From: Deltaproteobacteria bacterium UBA7527
GTDB taxonomy: Bacteria > Desulfobacterota > Syntrophorhabdia > Syntrophorhabdales > Syntrophorhabdaceae
Length of the DNA stretch: 27,505 bases
Assembly (NCBI GenBank): GCA_002478225.1
Contig: DLMV01000056.1
Coordinates: 3,027 to 30,531, forward strand
Direction: 5' to 3'
The position numbers and the translations under genes are program-made. This document shows positions 15,536-21,563 of this stretch, in pieces. Positions within the stretch are counted from its first letter, which is position 1. Each line of letters opens with the position of its first letter. The notes beneath the pieces were generated by a model. The model was not told where the DNA came from. It did no database searches and worked only from the letters and a program-made list of their open reading frames with translations.

Positions 15536-16717
15536 ATGGCAAAAGATGTAGCAGTAATTGGTGTGGGCCAGAGTTCGTTCGTAAGAGGCTATGAAGGCTC
15601 CATCAGGGAACTGGCCTTTGAAGCATTCAGGGAGGCCATGCAGGACGCAGGCATTACCCAGAAGGATGTTGGCGCTTCAATATTTTGTTCAGCCCCTGAA
15701 TACGATAAGCAGAGGTCGCCTGCAGGCGTTCTCGCTGAGTATCTGGGATTGATCCCCCAGCCGACCTTTTATATCGAGACCGTCTGCTCATCGAGCAGTT
15801 CCGGCGTGAAGGTAGCTTACAGCATGATCAAGGCAGGCCTCCATGACATCGTCGTGGTGCTTGGATTCCAGAAGATGTCGGAGATCACGTCTGCCGAGTC
15901 CCAGGAGAGGATGGGCCGTGGGGCAGATATCCAGTGGGAGGCGCCCTTCGGCACCATGATGCCCGCTTACTACGCGTTATATGCGCAGGCCTACATGGCG
16001 AAGAACGGGCTGACGCATGACGACCTCATGAATGTTAGGATAAAGTCAGGCACATACGGCCAGATCAACGAGAGGGCGGTCTACCGCAAGGGCGTAAAGG
16101 CGGCTGACTTCGACGCGAGCAACCCGGATGCGAGGATGGCCGCCGCTGTGGCGTGGCCGCTTCGGGTCGGCGATGCCTGCGCTAATGCAGACGGCAGTTC
16201 CTGCGTCATCCTGGCAAACGCGGAAAAGGCAAAGGCGTTCTCGAAAAAACCTGTATGGATACTCGGTATAGGCGCTGCTTCCGAGGCCGTTAATATGGCG
16301 GCAAGGCCCGATTTTGCAAAGGGCTTGAGCGTCGGTTACGGGGCAGCGGCTGAGGCATACAAGATGGCAGGCTTAACGCCAAAAGACATAAAGGTAGCCG
16401 AAGTTCATGACTGTTTTACCATTGCCGAGATCATGGCATACGAGGGCCTTGGGTTTGCGCCGATGGGCGAAGGCAAACAGCTTATCCGTGAAAAGGCAAC
16501 ATACAAGGAAGGGAGGATCCCGGTCAACGTTGACGGCGGCCTTCTCTCCAAGGGGCATCCGATCGGTGCGACCGGCGGCTCACAGATCAGGACGATCGTT
16601 CTGCAGCTTCGCGATGAGGCAGGCCCGATGCAGGTGCCCGGCAGCCCGGAAATCGGCCTCGTTCATAACGTCGGTGGCGTTGGCCTTTACGGCAACGTGA
16701 CAATCTTTGGGAGGTGA
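15536..16717 (+). CDS. Thiolase family protein (SCP-x/BbsB-like)
   Basis: A 393-residue thiolase of the lipid-transfer/SCP-x-like class. The nucleophilic cysteine is probably Cys84 in ETVCSSSSSG. EVHDCFTIAE supplies the HDCF motif of this subgroup, and GHPIGATGG near the C-terminus contains the catalytic His. Such thiolases are paired with a DUF35 protein and act as a complex. Examples are BbsAB, which cleaves benzoylsuccinyl-CoA in anaerobic toluene degradation, and the archaeal acetoacetyl-CoA thiolase assembly. The frame is open to a GTG at 15521, but AAGGAGGAG directly precedes the ATG at 15536, so that is the start. The substrate is unknown. It may be an acyl-CoA from aromatic, branched or fatty acid breakdown. 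Confidence 0.9.
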   Translation: MAKDVAVIGVGQSSFVRGYEGSIRELAFEAFREAMQDAGITQKDVGASIFCSAPEYDKQRSPAGVLAEYLGLIPQPTFYIETVCSSSSSGVKVAYSMIKAGLHDIVVVLGFQKMSEITSAESQERMGRGADIQWEAPFGTMMPAYYALYAQAYMAKNGLTHDDLMNVRIKSGTYGQINERAVYRKGVKAADFDASNPDARMAAAVAWPLRVGDACANADGSSCVILANAEKAKAFSKKPVWILGIGAASEAVNMAARPDFAKGLSVGYGAAAEAYKMAGLTPKDIKVAEVHDCFTIAEIMAYEGLGFAPMGEGKQLIREKATYKEGRIPVNVDGGLLSKGHPIGATGGSQIRTIVLQLRDEAGPMQVPGSPEIGLVHNVGGVGLYGNVTIFGR

Positions 16718-16721
16718 TATA

Positions 16722-17132
16722 ATGGGATTCGAAAAATTTGGAAGAAAAAGCTTTACCGGCATAACAAAGACATCGAAGTTCGTTGACCTGCTGACAGAAG
16801 GAAAGATCGAAGGAACTGTATGCAAAAAGTGCGGCGCCAAATTCTTCCCGCCAAGGGCGGATTGCGCAAGCTGTCTCTCAAAAGATATGGACTGGTTCGA
16901 AATGCCGAAAAAGGGCAAGCTCGAGACCTTTACTATCGCCTACTATGCACCCTTCGGCTTTGAGATGGACTGCCCCTATACGATGGGTGTTGTCGATTTC
17001 GGCGAGCTCAAGCTCTTCGCGAGGCTCGCAAAAGATCTCAAGCCCGAGGACGTTAAGGTCGGCATGGATGTCGCCGTTAAACCCCTTCAGTACGAAGACG
17101 GCCAGATGTCATTCGAGATAGCAAGGGCGTGA
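16722..17132 (+). CDS. DUF35 zinc-ribbon/OB-fold protein, thiolase partner
   Basis: A 136-residue protein with an N-terminal helix, a rubredoxin-like zinc ribbon (CKKCGAKFFPPRADCASC, four cysteines) and a C-terminal OB fold (GKLETFTIAYYAPFG to PLQYEDGQMSFEIA). By family knowledge, DUF35 proteins bind thiolases and help pass acyl-CoA between active sites. The ATG at 16722 has the Shine-Dalgarno sequence GGGAGGTGA, which overlaps the thiolase stop codon, indicating coupled translation and 1:1 assembly. A longer frame from 16707 overlaps the thiolase and has no ribosome site. It is the last gene before the intrinsic terminator. Confidence 0.9.
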   Translation: MGFEKFGRKSFTGITKTSKFVDLLTEGKIEGTVCKKCGAKFFPPRADCASCLSKDMDWFEMPKKGKLETFTIAYYAPFGFEMDCPYTMGVVDFGELKLFARLAKDLKPEDVKVGMDVAVKPLQYEDGQMSFEIARA

Positions 17133-17139
17133 CAAAAGC

Positions 17140-17167
17140 CGTGAGGCGTGGGTCGTAAGGCGTAAGG
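17140..17167. repeat. Period-7 array (CGTNAGG type)
   Basis: Four heptads: CGTGAGG, CGTGGGT, CGTAAGG, CGTAAGG. It begins 8 bp after the DUF35 stop codon and ends 5 bp before the terminator. The same word family occurs at 18569-18596 and 21493-21558. Confidence 0.75.
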
Positions 17168-17171
17168 TGAT

Positions 17172-17202
17172 AAAAAAGGCTGCCTTAACCGGCAGCCTTT
17201 TT
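17172..17202 (+). terminator. Rho-independent terminator of the ruvX-mltG-thiolase-DUF35 unit
   Basis: A run of A, then the stem GGCTGCC (17178-17184), loop TTAACC, complement GGCAGCC (17191-17197) and TTTTT followed by further T-rich sequence. The 7-bp GC-rich stem and the T tract make this a strong call. Confidence 0.92.
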
Positions 17203-17208
17203 ATTTCT

Positions 17209-17237
17209 TTTTAATAACAGTACGAACAGTATATAAT
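17209..17237 (+). promoter_or_regulatory. Possible promoter of the HD-domain gene
   Basis: TATAAT at 17232-17237, 18 bp before the ATG at 17256, with a poor -35 (TTTTAA, 17209-17214) at 17-bp spacing. Only the -10 is good. Confidence 0.45.
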
Positions 17238-17255
17238 AGTGGATTCAGTACAGCG

Positions 17256-18446
17256 ATGATCACGAAAGAATTTATCCTCACAATATTTAATGCCGCCGGT
17301 ATGAGGCGGTGGAACGACAAGATCAGGCCTGTAGAGCTCATGGAGCTCGATAAGCAGGCGCATAAGATGACCATTGCTTATTTTCTTGGGAAATTCGAGG
17401 AGGACGGGGGAGGCTTAAGCTGGCAGGAGATCATTGAAGGGGCCTTGTTCGAATTTCTTGAACGGCTTGTCATCACCGACCTGAAGCCGCAAATATTTAA
17501 CAGGATCAAAGAGGATCCCGGGCAATACAAACGGCTGAATGAGTGGGTATTTAAAAAACTGGGACCGATCATTGCGCCGCTGGGTGAAGCATTCGTAAAA
17601 AGGTTCCGGGAATACTTTGCCAACGCAGACGACACCATCAGCAAGAGGATCCTGAGCGCGGCCCATTTCTATGCAACGCGGTGGGAGTTTGACATCATCG
17701 AGCGCGCAAACCCTCATGGATACGAGATACCGGAGATCAGGTCCTTCCTCCAGGAGAAACAGGAAAAATACTACGACCTGAAGGGCATCCAGCAGCTCGC
17801 CCTCTATACAAAATACAGGAACTTTCTCGATCTCTGCGGGCAGCTAAGGTTCCAGCTCCGGTGGAGCCACATCAACATGGTACCCAGAACATCGGTCCTG
17901 GGGCACATGCTCATTGTCGCCATCCTGTCCTACCTTGTTTCCCTCGAGATGAAAGGGTGTTCGAAGCGATGCTTTAACAATTATTTCACCGGCCTTTTTC
18001 ACGACCTGCCTGAAGTGCTCACCCGCGACATCATCTCTCCGGTCAAAAGGTCTATCGCCGGCCTCGACAAGCTTATAAAAAGCTATGAGAAGGAGCAGAT
18101 GGAAAAAGAGGTCTTCAGCCTTATACCCGGCGAGTGGGAGTCTGAGATGAGGATGTTCACAGAGGATGAGTTCAGCAGCATCATCGTCAGGGAAGGAAAA
18201 ACGGTAAAAACTACATCCGGGGAGATCTCAATGTCCTTCAACGGGGATGAATATGATCCCCGTGACGGTGAAATGGTCAAGATCGTAGACGACCTCGCGG
18301 CGTATGTCGAGGCATACTGCGCCCTCGAGAACGGCGTCAAATCGAATGATCTTAAGGATGCCCGAAGCTCCATAGGAGAAAAATACAAGGAGAAAGTGAT
18401 CGATAGCATCAATTTCGGGGAGATCTTCAGGGAATTCTCCTTATAG
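17256..18446 (+). CDS. HD-domain hydrolase, YfbR-like, with a degenerate first HD half
   Basis: A 396-residue protein with a YfbR/HD_3-type phosphohydrolase domain in its second half. Metal ligands are His217 (VLGHMLI), His249-Asp250 (GLFHDLPEVLTRD) and Asp258. YfbR itself is a 5'-deoxynucleotidase; the substrate here is unknown. The first half looks like a decayed copy. HKMTIAYFLG (from His36) and GALFEFLERLVITD (62-75) line up with the same elements, with Glu66-Phe67 replacing HD and Asp75 kept at the same 9-residue distance. There is no signal peptide. A TATAAT lies upstream and the ribosome site is weak. The gene stands alone after a terminator and converges on the TPM genes, separated by repeat-rich sequence. 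Confidence 0.82.
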   Translation: MITKEFILTIFNAAGMRRWNDKIRPVELMELDKQAHKMTIAYFLGKFEEDGGGLSWQEIIEGALFEFLERLVITDLKPQIFNRIKEDPGQYKRLNEWVFKKLGPIIAPLGEAFVKRFREYFANADDTISKRILSAAHFYATRWEFDIIERANPHGYEIPEIRSFLQEKQEKYYDLKGIQQLALYTKYRNFLDLCGQLRFQLRWSHINMVPRTSVLGHMLIVAILSYLVSLEMKGCSKRCFNNYFTGLFHDLPEVLTRDIISPVKRSIAGLDKLIKSYEKEQMEKEVFSLIPGEWESEMRMFTEDEFSSIIVREGKTVKTTSGEISMSFNGDEYDPRDGEMVKIVDDLAAYVEAYCALENGVKSNDLKDARSSIGEKYKEKVIDSINFGEIFREFSL

Positions 18447-18463
18447 ACGATAAGGGTCCAGAT

Positions 18464-18596
18464 ACTGGATGCTCGATGCTGGATGCTGGATAGATATGCT
18501 TTAAGGATCGAGGTATGAGGTGAGCATTTGGTTGCCAGTATCGAGCAACCAGCATCTGTTCTTTCTCCCCTCACGCCTGACGACTTACGACTTACG
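18464..18596. repeat. Paired period-7 arrays (GCTGGAT and CGTNAGK types) between convergent genes
   Basis: The 171-bp spacer between the HD gene and the TPM gene is mostly repeat. ACTGGAT-GCTCGAT-GCTGGAT-GCTGGAT runs at 18464-18491. The inverted-sense CAGTATC-GAGCAAC-CAGCATC lies at 18536-18556. A second word family follows as CCTCACG-CCTGACG-ACTTACG-ACTTACG at 18569-18596. Opposed arrays could fold into an imperfect hairpin. No clear T-tailed terminator is seen. Confidence 0.8.
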
Positions 18597-18617
18597 GGTT
18601 TTGCTGAGGTGCTTGTC

Positions 18618-19280
18618 TTACGTATCGCACTCGCCGCCGGGCTCGCAGATGACCCCGTTGGCCAGCTCATCAATATCCCCCGGCGTCACAGGATAATGCT
18701 TCGCAAGTAGTTCGCCTGCCTCTTTGATGGCTTCGCACAGGGCATCGCTGGCACGCCCTTCACGGATACCCTTTGAGACCATATCGGCGAACCTGTTCAG
18801 CGTCTGCTGCTTGATCTTCTCGTGGATCCCTTTATCGGCAAGGACCCATACCTTTCTTTCCAGCAACGATATGAAAAAGAGCACCCCCGTATTCTGCCTG
18901 GTCTTGTAAAGTCCGTTCTCATAAAACGCCTTGACCGCCCTCTCCCTGACGGCAAACTCCTTTCTCTTCCTCCCGACAAAAACTTCTTTCAGGCGCGGGG
19001 AGCGCTGAAAGAGGAAGCGGGCAGGAAAGAACAGCAGGAACGATAGAGGGATATAGAACCAAAGCGAGGCATGGAAAAAGACCGCTGATACAATAAGGGA
19101 GATGAGACTTCCCGAGAATATACTGCCAAGCATCTCGGCCTCCCTGTAGTGACTGCTCTGATCCACAACCACAACGGCTATCTCGCCGATCGTTCTCAGC
19201 TCGACTTCCCTGGTAGAATTCCTGATCCTCTCTTTTTCCTGTTTCGTGAAAAAATGTTCTGCCTTTCTGTGATGTCTCAT
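18618..19280 (-). CDS. TPM-domain membrane protein without signal peptide
   Basis: A 220-residue protein of the TPM (YgcG/Psb32) family. The N-terminal part (TREVELRTIGEIAVVVVDQSS, about 23-43) is the first strand region of the TPM fold. It is interrupted by a two-helix membrane hairpin at about 50-91, and the fold resumes at FYENGLYKTRQNTGVLFFIS with VWVLADKGIH. The C-terminus has two cysteines (CEPGGEC). Related proteins are often encoded beside LemA and a YgcG-like protein, as here, and may act in membrane protein quality control. The biochemical role is unsettled. Its ATG overlaps the stop of the upstream TPM gene (TAATG), so the two are translationally coupled. The 3' end is only about 20 bp from a heptad array. 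Confidence 0.82.
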   Translation of the reverse strand: MRHHRKAEHFFTKQEKERIRNSTREVELRTIGEIAVVVVDQSSHYREAEMLGSIFSGSLISLIVSAVFFHASLWFYIPLSFLLFFPARFLFQRSPRLKEVFVGRKRKEFAVRERAVKAFYENGLYKTRQNTGVLFFISLLERKVWVLADKGIHEKIKQQTLNRFADMVSKGIREGRASDALCEAIKEAGELLAKHYPVTPGDIDELANGVICEPGGECDT

Positions 19281-20209
19281 TACCAGTCCCCTGATGCCCC
19301 GCCGCCTCCGAAGTCGCCGCCGCCTCCGCTAAAGCCCCCGCCGGAATCGCCGCCTCCGAAGTCGCCGCCGGAACCCCATGAACCACCTGTGTAAAAGAAA
19401 CCCCCACCGTGCCTGCCGGAAAAAAAGGTCGGCAAAAAGACCCCCAGCAACAATCCAAGAATACCCAGAAGAATAGCTGTTATTATAGAAGAACCCAAAG
19501 CAAAGTAAGCGATAGCCGGCAATCCGACAGCGCCTGCGGCGCCTCCCAGGATCCGCGAGAACCTGCCGAGGGCAAAGAGCGTGATAGCGCTGAATATCAG
19601 CATTGCCGGAAGGGGGGACCCCTGCTTCCTTTTTACAGGCGCACGTTTTTCCTCTGCCTTGAATTCTCCCCGTGCGGCATCCACCAGGGCATGGATCCCG
19701 GCGGTGAAGCCGCCGTCATAATCTCCACGCTTGAACCTCGGCTTGATCGCAAGATCGATGATCCTTCCTGCGGTGAGGTCGGTAAGCCTTCCCTCCAATC
19801 CCCGTCCCACCTCGATACGGATCCTTCTTTCCTGGCTCGCGACAAGAAGGATGATCCCGTTATCCTTTCCCTTCTGCCCTATCTTCCAGGCCTCTGCCAC
19901 CTTTATGGAAAACTCTTCAAGCGCTTCGCCCTGCAGCGAGGGGATGGTGAGGACCACGAGCTGCGTTGAATCGGACCGTTCAAAGGCCTTTAGCTCCCCT
20001 TCGAGCTTTGCCCTTGTCTGACCCGACATCATATTCGCGTAATCATTGACGTAGCCGCGCAGAGGAGGAACATCGAGGGCGTGAGCGGAGAAGCGGAGAA
20101 GCGGGGAAGCGGTGACAGGGAGAAGGGAAGACAAAAAAAGCAACAAAAAATAAACAGAAAATAATAATCGAGCTCTCAGTCCTTTAAGAATGATAATTAT
20201 CCAGGTCAA
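19280..20209 (-). CDS. YgcG-like TPM-domain protein with signal peptide and Gly-rich tail
   Basis: A 309-residue exported membrane-anchored protein. A signal peptide covers about residues 1-35. The TPM domain runs from about 52 (RGYVNDYANMMS) to 175, with KGKDNGIILLVASQERRIRIEVG and the DYDGGFTAGI block. One or two transmembrane segments lie at about 199-260. The tail from 272 is almost only Gly, Ser, Phe and Asp, as in most YgcG proteins. The start is a TTG at 20209 with AAGGA about 10 nt upstream; a nearby ATG is out of frame. Codons 28-43, at the end of the signal peptide, fall inside a period-8 DNA repeat (20081-20128). It lies 61 bp downstream of lemA and overlaps the next TPM gene by one base. 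Confidence 0.87.
   Translation of the reverse strand: MTWIIIILKGLRARLLFSVYFLLLFLSSLLPVTASPLLRFSAHALDVPPLRGYVNDYANMMSGQTRAKLEGELKAFERSDSTQLVVLTIPSLQGEALEEFSIKVAEAWKIGQKGKDNGIILLVASQERRIRIEVGRGLEGRLTDLTAGRIIDLAIKPRFKRGDYDGGFTAGIHALVDAARGEFKAEEKRAPVKRKQGSPLPAMLIFSAITLFALGRFSRILGGAAGAVGLPAIAYFALGSSIITAILLGILGLLLGVFLPTFFSGRHGGGFFYTGGSWGSGGDFGGGDSGGGFSGGGGDFGGGGASGDW
20081..20128. repeat. Period-8 array inside coding sequence
   Basis: Six consecutive octads on the plus strand: GTGAGCGG, AGAAGCGG, AGAAGCGG, GGAAGCGG, TGACAGGG, AGAAGGGA. It encodes about residues 28-43 of the YgcG-like protein, around its signal-peptide cleavage region. Eight bases is not a multiple of three, so this is a DNA repeat and not a peptide repeat. 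Confidence 0.7.
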
Positions 20210-20248
20210 TTTTCATTTATCCTTACGATCTTCAAGTCCCCATATCAC

Positions 20249-20272
20249 CCATCCCCCCATTCTCTCATTCTC
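20249..20272. repeat. Short period-8 array at the end of lemA
   Basis: Three octads, CCATCCCC, CCATTCTC and TCATTCTC, ending within the lemA stop codon. It is short, so the call is weaker than for the other arrays. Confidence 0.4.
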
Positions 20273-20858
20273 AGAATTTCACCTGCGGCGCTTTTTCAGC
20301 TCCAGGGTCTGCCTTGAAGTATTCCTTCTCTTTCAGGTGGAGTATTAAGCTGTTCGTTATGTTGTACGGAAACATCCTGATGGAGAAATTAAAGTCCTGA
20401 ACTGCCTTGTTGTACCGTGTGCGGGCAACATTTATCCTGTTCTCCGTTCCTTCGAGCTGGTGCTGGAGGTCCCTGAAATTCTGATTCGCCTTCAGGTCCG
20501 GATATCGTTCAACAACGAGCAGGAGCCTTGAAAGGGCGCTGCTCATCGCTGCCTGAGCCTCCTGGAACTGCGCCATCACCTTCGGGTCGCCTATCGTATC
20601 CTTTGATACCTGGATGCTGCCGACCCTTGCGCGCGCCTCGGTCACTGCCTGCAGCGTCTCACGCTCGTGTTTCGCATATGCCTTGACGGTCTCAACAAGG
20701 TTCGGGATAAGGTCATTCCTTCTCTGGTATGCGGCCTCTACATCACCCCATGCAGCTTTTGCCTTTTCATCGAGATCCTGTATCGTATTATAGCCGCAGC
20801 CCGCAACACCCACCACAACAAGACAAATGACAGCGCATATCAAAAATTTCCTCATCAT
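20271..20858 (-). CDS. lemA: LemA family lipoprotein
   Basis: A 195-residue LemA-family protein. The N-terminus is a lipoprotein signal (MMRKFLICAVICLVVVGVAGC) with the acylated Cys at 21, so it is probably anchored to a membrane facing the periplasm. The core has the family blocks QRRNDLIPNLVETVKAYA, ERETLQAVTEARA and VERYPDLKANQNFRDLQ, ending with FNFSIRMFPYN. LemA proteins form a long helical bundle; their exact job is unknown. Genome linkage with TPM proteins, as here, is common. AGGAGGG precedes the ATG. It is the first gene of a three-gene minus-strand operon. A possible promoter lies about 40 bp upstream. Confidence 0.92.
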   Translation of the reverse strand: MMRKFLICAVICLVVVGVAGCGYNTIQDLDEKAKAAWGDVEAAYQRRNDLIPNLVETVKAYAKHERETLQAVTEARARVGSIQVSKDTIGDPKVMAQFQEAQAAMSSALSRLLLVVERYPDLKANQNFRDLQHQLEGTENRINVARTRYNKAVQDFNFSIRMFPYNITNSLILHLKEKEYFKADPGAEKAPQVKF

Positions 20859-20893
20859 ATGTTTATCCCTCCTTGATCTTCTTCTTCCCAGTC

Positions 20894-20922
20894 ATTCTAC
20901 CATCTTTACCTATGCAAATAAA
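20894..20922 (-). promoter_or_regulatory. Possible extended -10 promoter of the lemA operon
   Basis: The minus strand reads TGG-TAGAAT with the -10 at 20899-20894. A weak -35 (TTTATT) lies 17 bases upstream. The extended TGN element supports it. Confidence 0.45.
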
Positions 20923-20970
20923 GGATCCGGGTGACACGGGAGCCAAAAAGTAAGGTCGTGGTGCGTTGAA

Positions 20971-20998
20971 CTGACCTATTACCTCTCACCTTTTACCT
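20971..20998. repeat. Period-7 array (NNNACCT type)
   Basis: Four heptads: CTGACCT, ATTACCT, CTCACCT, TTTACCT. It lies in the 204-bp spacer between divergent lemA and the decarboxylase-like gene, just upstream of the latter. Confidence 0.7.
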
Positions 20999-21062
20999 TT
21001 CGATTGACGCGTCGGAGAAGTGCGTGGTAAAACCTTTCAAAAAACAAAGGAGGGGTTTCAGC

Positions 21063-21470
21063 GTGGATGAAGATATAAAGAAAAGGACCCAGGAAACAGC
21101 AAAGAAGCTATGGACAGGCGGCATCAAGATCGATCCGCCTTATCTCACGTGGAAGGAATTTGACAAGGACCTTGCGAACGACCTCTCGATGTTCATCACC
21201 GGCAATCTCTATTCAAGGACGGTCCTCACATTGCCCGAGCGCCAGATGGCTGCCTGCGCCATGCTCGCTGCGCTCGGCGCCGCCGATGAATTGAGGCTCC
21301 ACGTTAATGCCGCCCTTAATGTGGGGTGCGACCCGCACAAGCTGGCAGAGGTCTTCTTCCAGCTTGCCCCATATGGCGGCATGCCCCTTGTCAACAAGGC
21401 GCTTGAGGTATACCGGAATGTTTTGAAAGGAAGGGGGGAATGGGAGGCGTTTAAGAATAGCAAGAAGTGA
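21063..21470 (+). CDS. Carboxymuconolactone decarboxylase family protein
   Basis: A 135-residue protein of the CMD/AhpD-like superfamily. The segment LTLPERQMAACAMLAALGAADELRLH (56-80, given in part) and the following VNAALNVGCDPHKLAEVFFQ match 4-carboxymuconolactone-decarboxylase-type proteins, including Glu76 and His80. The AhpD CxxC redox pair is absent, so peroxidase-type disulfide chemistry is unlikely. The frame is open to a GTG at 21024, but AAAGGAGGGG sits 7 nt before the GTG at 21063, giving the product VDEDIKKRTQ. Relatives often carry out decarboxylation or isomerisation in aromatic breakdown, but many are uncharacterised. It stands alone and converges on recD2 across a heptad hairpin. 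Confidence 0.82.
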   Translation: MDEDIKKRTQETAKKLWTGGIKIDPPYLTWKEFDKDLANDLSMFITGNLYSRTVLTLPERQMAACAMLAALGAADELRLHVNAALNVGCDPHKLAEVFFQLAPYGGMPLVNKALEVYRNVLKGRGEWEAFKNSKK

Positions 21471-21487
21471 GATCGGTTCATGGCAGA

Positions 21488-21563
21488 ACACCCGTGAGGC
21501 GTAAATCGTGAGGCGTTAGGCGATTAAACCACTTACGACTTACGATTCACGACTTACGGGTGT
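21488..21563. repeat. Period-7 hairpin array (CGTNAGK) between convergent genes, entering recD2
   Basis: The left arm is CGTGAGG-CGTAAAT-CGTGAGG-CGTTAGG (21493-21520). The right arm is ACTTACG-ACTTACG-ATTCACG-ACTTACG (21531-21558), the same word family in opposite sense. The ends ACACCCGT (21488-21495) and ACGGGTGT (21556-21563) are perfect complements, so the whole unit can form a hairpin. The right arm covers the recD2 stop codon and last seven codons. Confidence 0.85.

Noticed and set aside
19283..19395. GGC/GCC-rich repeated codons at the end of the YgcG-like gene as a special repeat
   Set aside because: The Gly/Ser-rich tail is normal for YgcG-type TPM proteins and the codon repetition follows from it.
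20192..20201. GATAATTATC palindrome resembling part of a Fur box
   Set aside because: It is only 10 bp, lies inside the first codons of the YgcG-like gene, and falls in an AT-rich stretch where such palindromes arise easily.
17140..21563. CGT-type repeats as a CRISPR array
   Set aside because: Units are 7 bases, contiguous and degenerate, with no spacers and no cas genes nearby.
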